Positions 23,509 to 31,972 of a DNA stretch of 64,000 nt are shown piece by piece. Under the pieces are notes generated by a model, which worked only from the letters and a program-made list of their open reading frames with translations, was not told the DNA's origin and did not search any database. Each line of letters opens with the position of its first letter. Positions within the stretch are counted from its first letter, which is position 1. The translations under genes were made by a program, and so were the position numbers. The stretch is from Cryobacterium zongtaii (GTDB taxonomy: Bacteria > Actinomycetota > Actinomycetes > Actinomycetales > Microbacteriaceae): the NCBI RefSeq assembly GCF_002909375.1, contig NZ_PPXD01000033.1, positions 1 to 64,000 on the forward strand. Direction: 5' to 3'.

Positions 23509-25898
23509 CCGCGCTGACGGGCAGCACGGGCAGCCCCGGCACGCTGCAGGCCACCGACTCGACCGTCCCGATTCCCATGGTCGCCGAGCGCCCGGCCCAC
23601 ACGGCCACCGCCAACCTCACCCGGCTGCTCTGCATCGCCGTGGCGGCCGCGGCCGGCATCTTCGGACTGCTCTCACTGCCGTCGTTCCTGGCGCAGGCCT
23701 GGCCGAACTCCGCGTTGGCTGCGGCCGCCTGGGCCGCCTCGTTCGGCCTGCCGATCGCCCTGGGCCTGAGCGCCCGGTGGGGGTCGGCGCGCATCCGGCG
23801 GGGCATTGTCGCGGCCGAGGCGCTCAGCTTCGTCGGGATCCTCGGCTTCTGGCTCATCGTTCGCGGCACACCCCTGCCCGCCGGCGCCGACATCCCCTGG
23901 GTGATCACCTTCACCGGGGTGCCGTGCGTGGCCGTGGCCGTCTTCGCCCAGCCGCGTCTGGTGTGGGCGTTCACGGTGCTCACCTCCACGCTCAGCGGCT
24001 TTGTGCGTTTCACCACTTCCGCCGAGGCCAACCCGGCCCTCATCGGCCTGGCCGACGGCCTCTACTCGCTGCTGCTGGTCAGCGTGTTCGTCGCGTTCAC
24101 CCTGGCCGCCCGGCGCGCCTCGGCCCGCGTCGACGAGGCCACCCTGCTCACCCGGCAGGCCGAGGCGCACCGGGCGGCGCGGGTGGCCCGCCGGCAGGAG
24201 CGGCTGAGCATCGACGCGCTGGTGCACGACAGCGTCATCTCCACCCTGCTGATGGCGGGCCTGGGCCGCACCCCGCCGTCCGTGGTGTCCGGCCACGCGT
24301 CCAAGACCCTCACCCAGCTCGATGCGCTGCGCTCCCCGCCGCCGCAGCCGGTGCTGCTGGTCTCCGACGCCGCGCGCCGCATCGGCACGCTAGCGCAGCA
24401 GATCGCTCCGGATGCCGTGGTGCGCGTCGACAACCCGGCCCGCGCCGGCCAGGAGGCGGGCATCGAACGCACCGTGCCGTCGGCAGCGGTGACGGCCATC
24501 CTCGGCGCGGTCGGCGAGGCCCTGCGCAACTCGGTCAACTCGGCCGCGGGGCAGGACCCCGCCCGACCGGTGCACCGCCGTGTCACGATGCTCTCCACCA
24601 CCGACGGCTTCCAGGTCACCGTCAGCGACGACGGCGTCGGTTTCGACCCGGCCCTGGTTCCGCCGGAGCGGCTGGGCATCGCCGAGTCCATCCTGGGTCG
24701 CATGACCCGGTTGCCCGACGGCGCCGCCCACGTGCGCTCCACCCCCGGCCGCGGCACCGACGTAGTCGTGGCCTGGGCCCCCGACCGCGAGCCCGCGAAT
24801 CGCACGCCAATCCGACCAATGCCACCCCCGTCGGTCGAGCCTGTCGAGACCCCATCGGTCGAGCCCCATCCGTCGGTCGAGCCTGTCGAGACCCCCACCT
24901 TCCTCTCCCGCTCCCTCGACCTCACCACCCCCATGGCCCGCCTCATCCTGGCCCTCTTCGTCTTCGTGCACGGCCTGCTCGCCGTCATCAACATCGTCCC
25001 CGGCCGGCCGCTGGCCCTGATGCTCGGTGCCTACCTCGCGATCGTGCTCTCCGCCATCACCCTGATGCGCCCCATGAACCGCCCCTTCCCCCGCACGCAG
25101 GTGGCCGTGGCCCTCACCCTCAGCGGCGTCGGCGCCATTCTGATGTTCGGCTACCTGCCCGCCCACGACGAGGCCCCGTTCGCGCACTGGCACCTCGGCG
25201 CGATCACCCTGATCCTGGTGGTGCTCGCCGCGCGCGGCCAGATCCGGTCGGCCTGGATGGGCTACGCGGTGCTGGCCCTCCTCACGGTGGGCTGGGCGGT
25301 CGAGACCGGCCAGTCGGCCATGGTCGGGGTGGACCTGGTCAGCCGGCACGCCGGCACCCTGCTCGCCGGCAGCCTCTTCGTCGTCGGGCTCGGCCGGTCC
25401 GAACGCGACCTGCGGGTGCTCACCCAAGACGACCTGGCCCGCGCCCGGCAGGACGCCACTACCGTGGCGGCCATCCGCGAGCGCAAGGCCCAGCTGCGCC
25501 GGGTCAACGCCCTCGCCCGGCCCACCCTGCTGCGGCTGGCCGAGCCACACGCCCTCACGGCCGAGGAGCGCGCCCAGTGCCTGCTCGTCGAGGCCAGCCT
25601 CCGCGACGCCATCCGCGGCCGCTGCCTGTTCGTGCCCCCGGTCATCCACGCCGTCCAGGCGGCCCGGCAGCGCGGCGTGGAGGTCACCGTGCTCGACGAC
25701 AGCGCCGACACCCCGCCCGAGCAGCTCGAGACCCTCGCCCGCACCGTCGCCGACGTGCTCGACACCATCGAACACGGCCGCGTCACCGTACGGGTGCTGC
25801 CGGCCCGCCGAGCGGATGTTGCCACCGTCGTGATCGAGTCCGGCGCCCCCTGCATCCTCACCGTCGGCCCCGACGGCACCCTGCGCGCCCCTGAGTAG
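23505..25898 (+). CDS. Fused sensor histidine kinase and membrane pseudo-kinase
   Basis: A 797-residue protein translated from the ATGA overlap with the regulator. The first half has about six to seven membrane helices, a dimerisation motif ALVHDSVISTLLMAGLG with candidate acceptor His241, an ATPase N-box-like AVGEALRNSVNSA, and SDDGVGFDP (G1) and RLGIAES. A linker at residues 443-463 reads SVEPVETPSVEPHPSVEPVET and is encoded by the dispersed DNA repeat. The second half adds five membrane helices and a helical region (RERKAQLRRVNALARPTLLR) like the separate protein at 20649-21986. The other sensor set nearby has the same two parts as two genes, so this looks like a gene fusion. Confidence 0.85.
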   Translation: MTALTGSTGSPGTLQATDSTVPIPMVAERPAHTATANLTRLLCIAVAAAAGIFGLLSLPSFLAQAWPNSALAAAAWAASFGLPIALGLSARWGSARIRRGIVAAEALSFVGILGFWLIVRGTPLPAGADIPWVITFTGVPCVAVAVFAQPRLVWAFTVLTSTLSGFVRFTTSAEANPALIGLADGLYSLLLVSVFVAFTLAARRASARVDEATLLTRQAEAHRAARVARRQERLSIDALVHDSVISTLLMAGLGRTPPSVVSGHASKTLTQLDALRSPPPQPVLLVSDAARRIGTLAQQIAPDAVVRVDNPARAGQEAGIERTVPSAAVTAILGAVGEALRNSVNSAAGQDPARPVHRRVTMLSTTDGFQVTVSDDGVGFDPALVPPERLGIAESILGRMTRLPDGAAHVRSTPGRGTDVVVAWAPDREPANRTPIRPMPPPSVEPVETPSVEPHPSVEPVETPTFLSRSLDLTTPMARLILALFVFVHGLLAVINIVPGRPLALMLGAYLAIVLSAITLMRPMNRPFPRTQVAVALTLSGVGAILMFGYLPAHDEAPFAHWHLGAITLILVVLAARGQIRSAWMGYAVLALLTVGWAVETGQSAMVGVDLVSRHAGTLLAGSLFVVGLGRSERDLRVLTQDDLARARQDATTVAAIRERKAQLRRVNALARPTLLRLAEPHALTAEERAQCLLVEASLRDAIRGRCLFVPPVIHAVQAARQRGVEVTVLDDSADTPPEQLETLARTVADVLDTIEHGRVTVRVLPARRADVATVVIESGAPCILTVGPDGTLRAPE
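24831..24893 (+). repeat. Dispersed repeat inside a coding sequence (two full copies, one partial)
   Basis: TCGGTCGAGCCTGTCGAGACC occurs at 24831-24851 and 24873-24893, with TCGGTCGAGCC at 24855-24865. The copies are read in one frame as SVEPVET, SVEP and SVEPVET and form the linker between the two halves of the kinase. Confidence 0.9.
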
Positions 25899-25915
25899 TG
25901 CGATTCACCCCCAGA

Positions 25916-26060
25916 ACTAGGCACTTGATCGGGAATTTCTGTCTACGCCGGTGATTCCCTGTGCCTGATTCCTCCCTGCTGAGACAAGCCACCGTTGAGC
26001 GATGTGCAAAGATGGCCCTGGGGATAATGCAAACGAGCGGTTCCTCTCGACTAGGCACTT
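25916..26060. repeat. Pair of 11-bp direct repeats before the exopolysaccharide operon
   Basis: ACTAGGCACTT occurs at 25916-25926 and again at 26050-26060 in the 177-bp gap before the BY-kinase gene. The second copy lies 15 bp before the start codon. They could be operator half-sites. A GATAAT at 26023-26028 could be a -10 box, but no -35 was found at the proper spacing. Confidence 0.4.
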
Positions 26061-26075
26061 ACCGAAGGAACGCGC

Positions 26076-27518
26076 GTGGAACTAAAGGACTACCTGAGGA
26101 TTTTCCACAAGAGTTGGATCCTGATTCTGGCTCTGACTCTGGTCGGCGTGGCGGCCGCAGCCGGCGCTGCGATTGCTACGACTCCCACTTACGTCGCTAG
26201 CACTCAGCTCTACGTGTCCGTCAAGTCCTCCGGGGACGCGGGAAGTGGCGAGCTTGTTGCTGGAACCAGTTTCGCCCGTCAGGCCGTGACCTCATATGTC
26301 GACGTCGTGAACAGTGCCATCGTTCTGGACGAAGTCATCACCGACCTTGACCTCGACATCAGCGCCGCGCAGCTTGCCGGAATGGTTGCTGCATCTTCGC
26401 CGTTGAACACGGTGCTGATCGACGTCTCCGTCACCAACGACGATCCGGTACTCGCTGCCAAGATCGCAAACGCTGTGGGTCAGAACTTCAGCCAGATCGT
26501 GGTCGATCAGCTTGAGAAACCCGACGGCGAGGCCGTGAGCCCGGTGAAGATCGAAACCATCCAGCCCGCACTCGTCCCAGGCTCCCCGGCAAGTCCGAAC
26601 GTACCGCTGAATATTGTGCTTGGTCTACTAGTCGGTCTTGCATTGGGTATCGGGTTCGCCGTGCTTCGCAGCGTTCTCGACACTCGCATCCATTCCTTGC
26701 ACGACATCGATCTTGTAACAGATGCGCCAATGCTCGGTGGCATCACGAACGACCCTGACGCGCGACTCCGACCGCTCGTCGTCCACTCCGATCCAAAAAA
26801 CCCGCGTGCAGAGTCCTTCCGCAGCCTGCGCACCAACCTCCAGTTCGTCAACATCGAGGGCGGCCCTCGCAGCTTCGTTGTCACGAGCTCCATCCCGGGC
26901 GAGGGCAAGAGCACCACCACTGCCAACCTCGCCATCGCCCTGGCCGAGACCGGGGCCCGCGTTGTTCTCGTCGACGGCGACCTTCGGCTGCCTCGCGTGG
27001 CTGAGTACATGGGCATCGAGGGTGGGGTCGGCCTCACCGACGTACTGATCGGCCGGGCCGAACTCGCCGACGTCATGCAAAAATGGGGCAAGAACAAGTT
27101 GTTCGTATTGCCCAGCGGGCGTGTGCCCCCGAACCCGAGCGAGTTGCTTGGTTCCGCTGCCATGGCCAATTTGCTAGCGGTGCTCACTGAAGAGTTTGAC
27201 GTTGTGCTCATTGACGCCCCGCCCTTGCTTCTGGTCACGGATGCGGCTGTACTCAGCAAGCTTTGCGGTGGCGCAATCATGGTTGTAGCTTCAGGGCGCA
27301 CCAAGCGCAACGAACTGTCGAGTGCGCTGAAGGCCCTCGAACGGGCCGGTAGTCGACTGGTGGGCATGGTCATCACGATGCTCCCCACCAAGGGCCCCGA
27401 TTCCTATGGGTACGGCCAGTACAGCTATGGCACGGCCCTCGAAGAAGAGAAATCCGTGGAGGTGCGCGACGTGCCTGGCCGTCGCAGCTTCGGCAAGACG
27501 CGACGGAGGACTGCGTAG
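26076..27518 (+). CDS. Wzz-type chain-length protein fused to BY-kinase
   Basis: A 480-residue polysaccharide co-polymerase and tyrosine autokinase. The Wzz part has helices at about 12-32 and 178-200 around an extracellular segment. The cytoplasmic ATPase has Walker A SIPGEGKSTTTANL (Lys278), Walker A' VVLVDGDLRLP and Walker B VVLIDAPPLLL. A tyrosine cluster, SYGYGQYSYGT, is the probable autophosphorylation site. A GAAGGAA ribosome site precedes the GTG. It controls polymer length and assembly, cycling with the phosphatase encoded next to it. It is the first gene of the exopolysaccharide cluster. Confidence 0.94.
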   Translation: MELKDYLRIFHKSWILILALTLVGVAAAAGAAIATTPTYVASTQLYVSVKSSGDAGSGELVAGTSFARQAVTSYVDVVNSAIVLDEVITDLDLDISAAQLAGMVAASSPLNTVLIDVSVTNDDPVLAAKIANAVGQNFSQIVVDQLEKPDGEAVSPVKIETIQPALVPGSPASPNVPLNIVLGLLVGLALGIGFAVLRSVLDTRIHSLHDIDLVTDAPMLGGITNDPDARLRPLVVHSDPKNPRAESFRSLRTNLQFVNIEGGPRSFVVTSSIPGEGKSTTTANLAIALAETGARVVLVDGDLRLPRVAEYMGIEGGVGLTDVLIGRAELADVMQKWGKNKLFVLPSGRVPPNPSELLGSAAMANLLAVLTEEFDVVLIDAPPLLLVTDAAVLSKLCGGAIMVVASGRTKRNELSSALKALERAGSRLVGMVITMLPTKGPDSYGYGQYSYGTALEEEKSVEVRDVPGRRSFGKTRRRTA

Positions 27519-28123
27519 TGGCTAGCTTCACTATCCTCACGGTATGCTCCGGAAACATCTGTCGGTCGCCTCTCGCCGAGCAATTGCTCCGGGTAGGTCT
27601 AGTACGGTGGCCCGAGGTTGCGCTCGGGAGCGCCGGCACGATCGGCTTAACCGGCCAGGCGATGCCCTACGAAGCCGCCGACCTGTCCCGGCACTTCGGC
27701 GGCGACCCGTCGCTGCACGTTGCACGAGTCCTCACAGCGGAGCATCTCAGCGAGGCTGATCTGGTCTTCGCCATGTCGAGGGAACATCGGCGCGCGATCG
27801 TGGAACTCTACCCGCGCGCCATTCGGTACACGTTCACCATTCGTGAATTCGCGAGACTCGTCAATGGAGTCACCGACGAAGACCTCGAAGAGGCCGCGGC
27901 GCTTCCGTTGCATGACGTTGTCGGTCGGTTCTCCACACTGGTGGGTTTCGCGGCGTCACAGCGCGGGGCCGTGAATCCGCCCGAATCACCCGACGATGAC
28001 GACGTCGTAGACCCTTACCGCCGCAGCGATGAGGTCTACGCCGAATCCGCCCGCCAGCTTGTCCCAGCTGTGAACGAAGTCGTGTCACTGTTCCACAGAT
28101 CCACCAGAGTTCATCAGCCCTAG
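27518..28123 (+). CDS. Low-molecular-weight protein tyrosine phosphatase
   Basis: A 201-residue protein with the active-site loop CSGNICRS (Cys10, Arg16). The distal general-acid aspartate is probably in DDDVVDPYRRS. Its start overlaps the kinase stop by one base (TAGTG). The longer insert between residues 100 and 165 is common in actinobacterial wall-polymer phosphatases. It is expected to dephosphorylate the tyrosine cluster of the BY-kinase. Confidence 0.93.
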   Translation: MASFTILTVCSGNICRSPLAEQLLRVGLVRWPEVALGSAGTIGLTGQAMPYEAADLSRHFGGDPSLHVARVLTAEHLSEADLVFAMSREHRRAIVELYPRAIRYTFTIREFARLVNGVTDEDLEEAAALPLHDVVGRFSTLVGFAASQRGAVNPPESPDDDDVVDPYRRSDEVYAESARQLVPAVNEVVSLFHRSTRVHQP

Positions 28124-28132
28124 GGGGGCACC

Positions 28133-29116
28133 ATGGGCGCAAGCAAACCCAGCAGCCGCAAGAACCGCAACAACCGCACCCGCCGAGGCTTTCTTGTCGC
28201 CGGTCTGGCCGTTTTCCTGCTTGTCGACGCCGGCCTGGTCGCGTTCGCCCTGACGGCTCCTAAGCCCGCGCCCAGCGCAGGAACGGTGGCGGCTGTGCCG
28301 ACCGCTAGTCCTCCACAGGTTGCGACCCCCGAGGCCACGCCAGCCCCGGAGGTTGAGCCTGTTGAGATCACTGCCACAGCGACAGGCGTACCATCCCGAA
28401 TCCTCGGCGCCCTTGACGCGTCAACAGCTTGGCGTGCTTCAACCGGAACCTGCCCGTCTGCCGCAGCCAATCTTGAACTCACTACGGACTCCGGCGCGAC
28501 CTGGGAGAGCTTCAATGCTTCGACCGAAGCGAGCGCGTCGTCCATCTTGGCGATTTATGTCGCCGACGCCGCGGAGATGTCAATGGTGACCCTCGACGCT
28601 GTGGACTGCGCACCCCAACTCGTCACGACCTTCGTCGCGGGTGATGCATGGAAGGCCTACCCAGATCGCGTCACGGCGGAGTGGTACGTGGACCCGGCTA
28701 CCTCAAACACAGTGCATACCCCGGTGGGCGATGTGGTCGCTCCGTGTGTTTCGGTGGCCACCCTAGCGGCCGCGGATAACTCCAGTGCTGCCGTGCTATG
28801 CATTGACGCTTCGGTAGTCACCACCCAGGACGCTGGCGCTACATGGTCTGCCCCGGCCGCTGTTCCGGGCGCGGCGGCCATTGCGGCAACGAACGAGGGA
28901 TTCCAGGTCGCAGTTGCAAATCCGGCGGGTTGTGTCGGTATCTCGCTGGTTGGCGTGTCCCAAGACGGTGCAGTCGACGCCACGCCCCGGCCCTGCGTTG
29001 ATGCGATTGTCGGCACGGGTGAGACAGCTCTCTCTGCAAGCGACGACGGCATGCTGTGGCTCTGGGCAGGCGACAGGTTCGCACGGTCTGCAGATGGCGG
29101 TGCGACGTGGGGGTGA
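28133..29116 (+). CDS. Anchored extracellular protein with Asp-box repeats
   Basis: A 327-residue protein with a basic N-terminus, one membrane helix (GFLVAGLAVFLLVDAGLVAFAL) and a Pro/Thr/Ala-rich stalk. The outer domain contains bacterial-neuraminidase-type Asp boxes (TDSGATW, QDAGATW, ADGGATW), as in beta-propellers. The function is unknown. The stalk includes EVEPVEIT, encoded by a decayed copy of the dispersed repeat. It lies between the phosphatase and the initiating transferase, so a role in surface-polymer export or sensing is possible. GGGGGG precedes the ATG. Confidence 0.7.
   Translation: MGASKPSSRKNRNNRTRRGFLVAGLAVFLLVDAGLVAFALTAPKPAPSAGTVAAVPTASPPQVATPEATPAPEVEPVEITATATGVPSRILGALDASTAWRASTGTCPSAAANLELTTDSGATWESFNASTEASASSILAIYVADAAEMSMVTLDAVDCAPQLVTTFVAGDAWKAYPDRVTAEWYVDPATSNTVHTPVGDVVAPCVSVATLAAADNSSAAVLCIDASVVTTQDAGATWSAPAAVPGAAAIAATNEGFQVAVANPAGCVGISLVGVSQDGAVDATPRPCVDAIVGTGETALSASDDGMLWLWAGDRFARSADGGATWG
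28351..28369 (+). repeat. Decayed dispersed repeat in the stalk of an extracellular protein
   Basis: GGTTGAGCCTGTTGAGATC differs from GGTCGAGCCTGTCGAGACC at three positions and is read in the same frame (VEPVE) as in the fused kinase. Confidence 0.6.
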
Positions 29117-30555
29117 AGAGCTACACGTTGAGCTGGCAGCGTGCCTACGCGGCCCGGCTTTTCTTCACGGACCTCGCAGTCATCATCGGGGTGGTCTTGG
29201 GTAGCCAAGTCCTGTGGTTTGGTTCGCGACGCTCGGAATTGCGCATTCCAATCGAGAATATTGCCGATTTCACGTTCGGCTACACTCTCGTCTCCTTAGG
29301 TCTGATTGTGTTCTGGATGCTGGCACTCGAGTACTACGCCACTCGTGATCACAAGACCATTGGAACCGGGAGTACCGAGTACAAACGCATTCTGGACGCG
29401 AGCGCTCGGATATTTGGTATTACCGCGATAGTCGTGTTCTTGCTCAAGGTGGACTTGGCTCGTGGGTACTTCCTCACGGCGCTACCGATCGGGCTCATCT
29501 TGCTTCTACTCGGCCGTTGGGGATGGCGGCAATGGCTCGTCGCGCGGCGCCGCGAGGGTCGCTTTGTACATCGGACCATCGTTGTGGGGGAACGGGACAA
29601 ATGTGTCCATGTCGTTGTTGGCATCCGCCGTGATATGGCAGCGGGACTTTCCGTAGTCGGAGCCGTAACGGAGAACGGAAGTGTCGCGCAGAATCTTGTC
29701 GACGGTGTTCCAGTCCTGGGGGACTTCAGCCAGATTCTCGAGTCGATTCAGCGGGTCGGCGCCGATACAGTTATCTTCACTGGAGCCGATAATTTCGGAC
29801 CGAGGAAGCTGCGCGAGCTCGGCTGGGAACTTGAAGTGCTCAAGGTAGACCTCATTATGGCACCGGCACTGACCGACATAGCTGGCCCACGAATCCATGC
29901 ACGTCAGGTTTCCGGGTTGCCCCTCATTCAGGTTGACTTTCCTTCATTCGAGGGGGCCCGGCACTCCGCAAAACGGGCCTTCGACCTCATCGCCTCTGGC
30001 CTAGGCCTCCTGGTCCTTAGTCCTATTTTCTTGTGGATTATTGTCGCGGTGCGTCGAGACAGTGCCGGCCCGGTCTGGTTTCATCAGGAACGTGTGGGGT
30101 TGAACGGCAACGTCTTCAGAATGATCAAATTTCGCTCAATGGTTGCAGATGCTGAGGCCCAGCTGCCGACTCTGCTGGATCAGTCCGACGGCAACGGTGT
30201 GTTGTTCAAACTTAGGGCAGACCCCAGAGTTACCAAGGTCGGATCCGTGCTGCGCCGCTACAGCCTTGATGAGCTCCCGCAGCTTATCAACGTGTTCCGA
30301 GGCGACATGGCGCTCGTGGGGCCGCGCCCTCCTCTCGCTCGCGAGGTCGAGTCTTACGACGGTTCGGCACGTCGACGACTGCTCGTTAAGCCAGGCATCA
30401 CGGGGCTTTGGCAAGTGAGCGGGCGTTCGGACCTCTCCTGGGAGGACAGCATCAGACTCGACTTGTATTACGTCGAGAACTGGTCTCCCACCGGCGACGT
30501 GATCATTCTTTACCGCACTATCCGAGCGATCCTTCGTCCAGCCGGAGCGTATTGA
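29113..30555 (+). CDS. Polyprenyl-phosphate sugar-1-phosphate transferase (WbaP/CpsE-like)
   Basis: A 480-residue initiating transferase that loads the first sugar phosphate on the lipid carrier. Four N-terminal membrane helices, a CoA-binding-like middle domain (RTIVVGERDKC ... VIFTGADNF), then the catalytic bacterial-sugar-transferase domain: KRAFDLIASGLGLLVLSPIF, VGLNGNVFRMIKFRSMVADA, RRYSLDELPQLINVFRGDM, LVGPRPP and KPGITGLWQVSGRS. The GTG overlaps the preceding stop (GTGA). The sugar cannot be told from sequence. Confidence 0.94.
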   Translation: MKSYTLSWQRAYAARLFFTDLAVIIGVVLGSQVLWFGSRRSELRIPIENIADFTFGYTLVSLGLIVFWMLALEYYATRDHKTIGTGSTEYKRILDASARIFGITAIVVFLLKVDLARGYFLTALPIGLILLLLGRWGWRQWLVARRREGRFVHRTIVVGERDKCVHVVVGIRRDMAAGLSVVGAVTENGSVAQNLVDGVPVLGDFSQILESIQRVGADTVIFTGADNFGPRKLRELGWELEVLKVDLIMAPALTDIAGPRIHARQVSGLPLIQVDFPSFEGARHSAKRAFDLIASGLGLLVLSPIFLWIIVAVRRDSAGPVWFHQERVGLNGNVFRMIKFRSMVADAEAQLPTLLDQSDGNGVLFKLRADPRVTKVGSVLRRYSLDELPQLINVFRGDMALVGPRPPLAREVESYDGSARRRLLVKPGITGLWQVSGRSDLSWEDSIRLDLYYVENWSPTGDVIILYRTIRAILRPAGAY

Positions 30556-30631
30556 CCTTTCTGTTCCGCGCTGGAAGCCATCAGACATCCGAAAAGTGCG
30601 ACCGCCCTGAACCAACAGATATGAGCCAGTT

Positions 30632-31411
30632 TTGAAGTCAGACGTAATACAACAGGCAGAGAGCGCCGACCTGCAACGGGTTGGCCCCGTCTCGTTCGCA
30701 GTCAGTGACCCCCAACTCGCCTGCCGACGAATTCTCGATTTGGTGCAAGAAGGGCAAGGCCGGCACGTACATCTCGCTAACGCCTACACGATCGCGCTTG
30801 CGGACAAGTCAGCCGAGTATAGGCAGGTTCTGGCAAGGCCGGCCGTGAACTTTCCCGACGGGAAACCGATCGGATGGGTATCGCGCTTAAAGCGACACTC
30901 ACCCAGGCTCAGGCAGGTCCGTGGTCCCCAGCTGTTCCTAGATGTTTTCGATCAGGGACGGTCAAGCGGTGTGCGGCACTATCTACTGGGTTCTACTCCA
31001 GATGTACTGTCTCAGCTGGAGCGCCGCCTACGAGAGCTCCACCCGGGTGTCGAGATAGTCGGTACCGAGAGCCCACACTTTCGTCCCTTGTCGAAAACGG
31101 AGTATGCAGAGCAAGACGATCGAATTCGGCACAGCGGAGCGGACATCGTTTGGGTTGGCCTGGGCACTCCGAAACAAGATTTTGAAGCGATGCGTTTGGC
31201 AGAAAGCCTTCCGGTCGTGGCAATCGCAATCGGTGCTGCTTTCGACTTTGCAGCGGGCACACTCCGGGAGGCACCCCGTTGGATGACCACACTCGGTCTT
31301 GAGTGGTCCTACCGCTTGATCAGAGAGCCTAAACGGCTCTGGAGACGTTACTTGTTCGGAAACGCCCGATTCCTGAAGGCGGCAATTTTCGCGCCCACGC
31401 GGTTGGAGTAA
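30632..31411 (+). CDS. WecG/TagA/CpsF family glycosyltransferase
   Basis: A 259-residue enzyme that typically adds the second sugar to the lipid-linked intermediate. Family motifs are NAYTIALADKSAEYRQVL, NFPDGKPIGW, VRHYLLGSTPDVL and WVGLGTPKQDFEAMRL. The start is a TTG at 30632 with no strong ribosome site, so it is uncertain; no better start was found. This and the following genes have noticeably lower G+C than the flanking chromosome. Confidence 0.92.
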   Translation: MKSDVIQQAESADLQRVGPVSFAVSDPQLACRRILDLVQEGQGRHVHLANAYTIALADKSAEYRQVLARPAVNFPDGKPIGWVSRLKRHSPRLRQVRGPQLFLDVFDQGRSSGVRHYLLGSTPDVLSQLERRLRELHPGVEIVGTESPHFRPLSKTEYAEQDDRIRHSGADIVWVGLGTPKQDFEAMRLAESLPVVAIAIGAAFDFAAGTLREAPRWMTTLGLEWSYRLIREPKRLWRRYLFGNARFLKAAIFAPTRLE

Positions 31412-31414
31412 TAG

Positions 31415-31972
31415 GTGCTGCGTCGACTCGTTAACTGCATCATGCGCCGGATCGCTGTACGTGCCAATGTGACCATCGGTTCTGGGTTCCACGTCGGGCC
31501 GGGGTCAACCATCTGGGCACCGCAATCGCTCGCCATCGGCAAAGACGTGTACGTGGGGAAGAACGTCACGATTGAGGTTGATGGCAAGATTGGTGACGGC
31601 GTACTCTTCGCGAACCTTGCGGGACTCGTTGGGCGAAGTGACCATGATCTTCACGACCTGGGTTCCAGTGTCAGGCGAAGTCGATGGGTTGGTGATTTCC
31701 CAGAGTCCTTGAGCCGCGAGACGGTAATTGGCTCGGATGTGTGGCTCGGGTACGGCGCCATAGTCCTGTCCGGGGTATCTATTGGCGACAGCTCAGTTAT
31801 TGGCTCTGGAGCGGTTGTAGTAGGGGATGTTCCCTCCAACTCCATAGTTGTCGGCAATCCGGCAAGGGTTGTGGGGCAGCGATTTAGCGAAGACGATCTT
31901 GCCCTTCACTGGGCAGCCCTGACTGCGGCCGGCCATCGAATTCTCGTGGGTCAAGTAGAGGAAGAGTCTTGA
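31415..31972 (+). CDS. Hexapeptide-repeat acyltransferase
   Basis: A 185-residue left-handed beta-helix protein (ANVTIGSGFHVGPGSTIW, IGKDVYVGKNVTIE, VIGSDVWLGYGAIVLSGVSI, VIGSGAVVVGDVPSNSIVVG) ending in the usual NPARVVG. It probably acetylates a sugar of the repeat unit. GTG start, 3 bp after the preceding stop. Confidence 0.88.
   Translation: MLRRLVNCIMRRIAVRANVTIGSGFHVGPGSTIWAPQSLAIGKDVYVGKNVTIEVDGKIGDGVLFANLAGLVGRSDHDLHDLGSSVRRSRWVGDFPESLSRETVIGSDVWLGYGAIVLSGVSIGDSSVIGSGAVVVGDVPSNSIVVGNPARVVGQRFSEDDLALHWAALTAAGHRILVGQVEEES

Noticed and set aside
26023..26028. GATAAT as the promoter of the exopolysaccharide operon
   Set aside because: A TTGAGC is present but 22 nt away, and no -35 at 16-19 nt is convincing.
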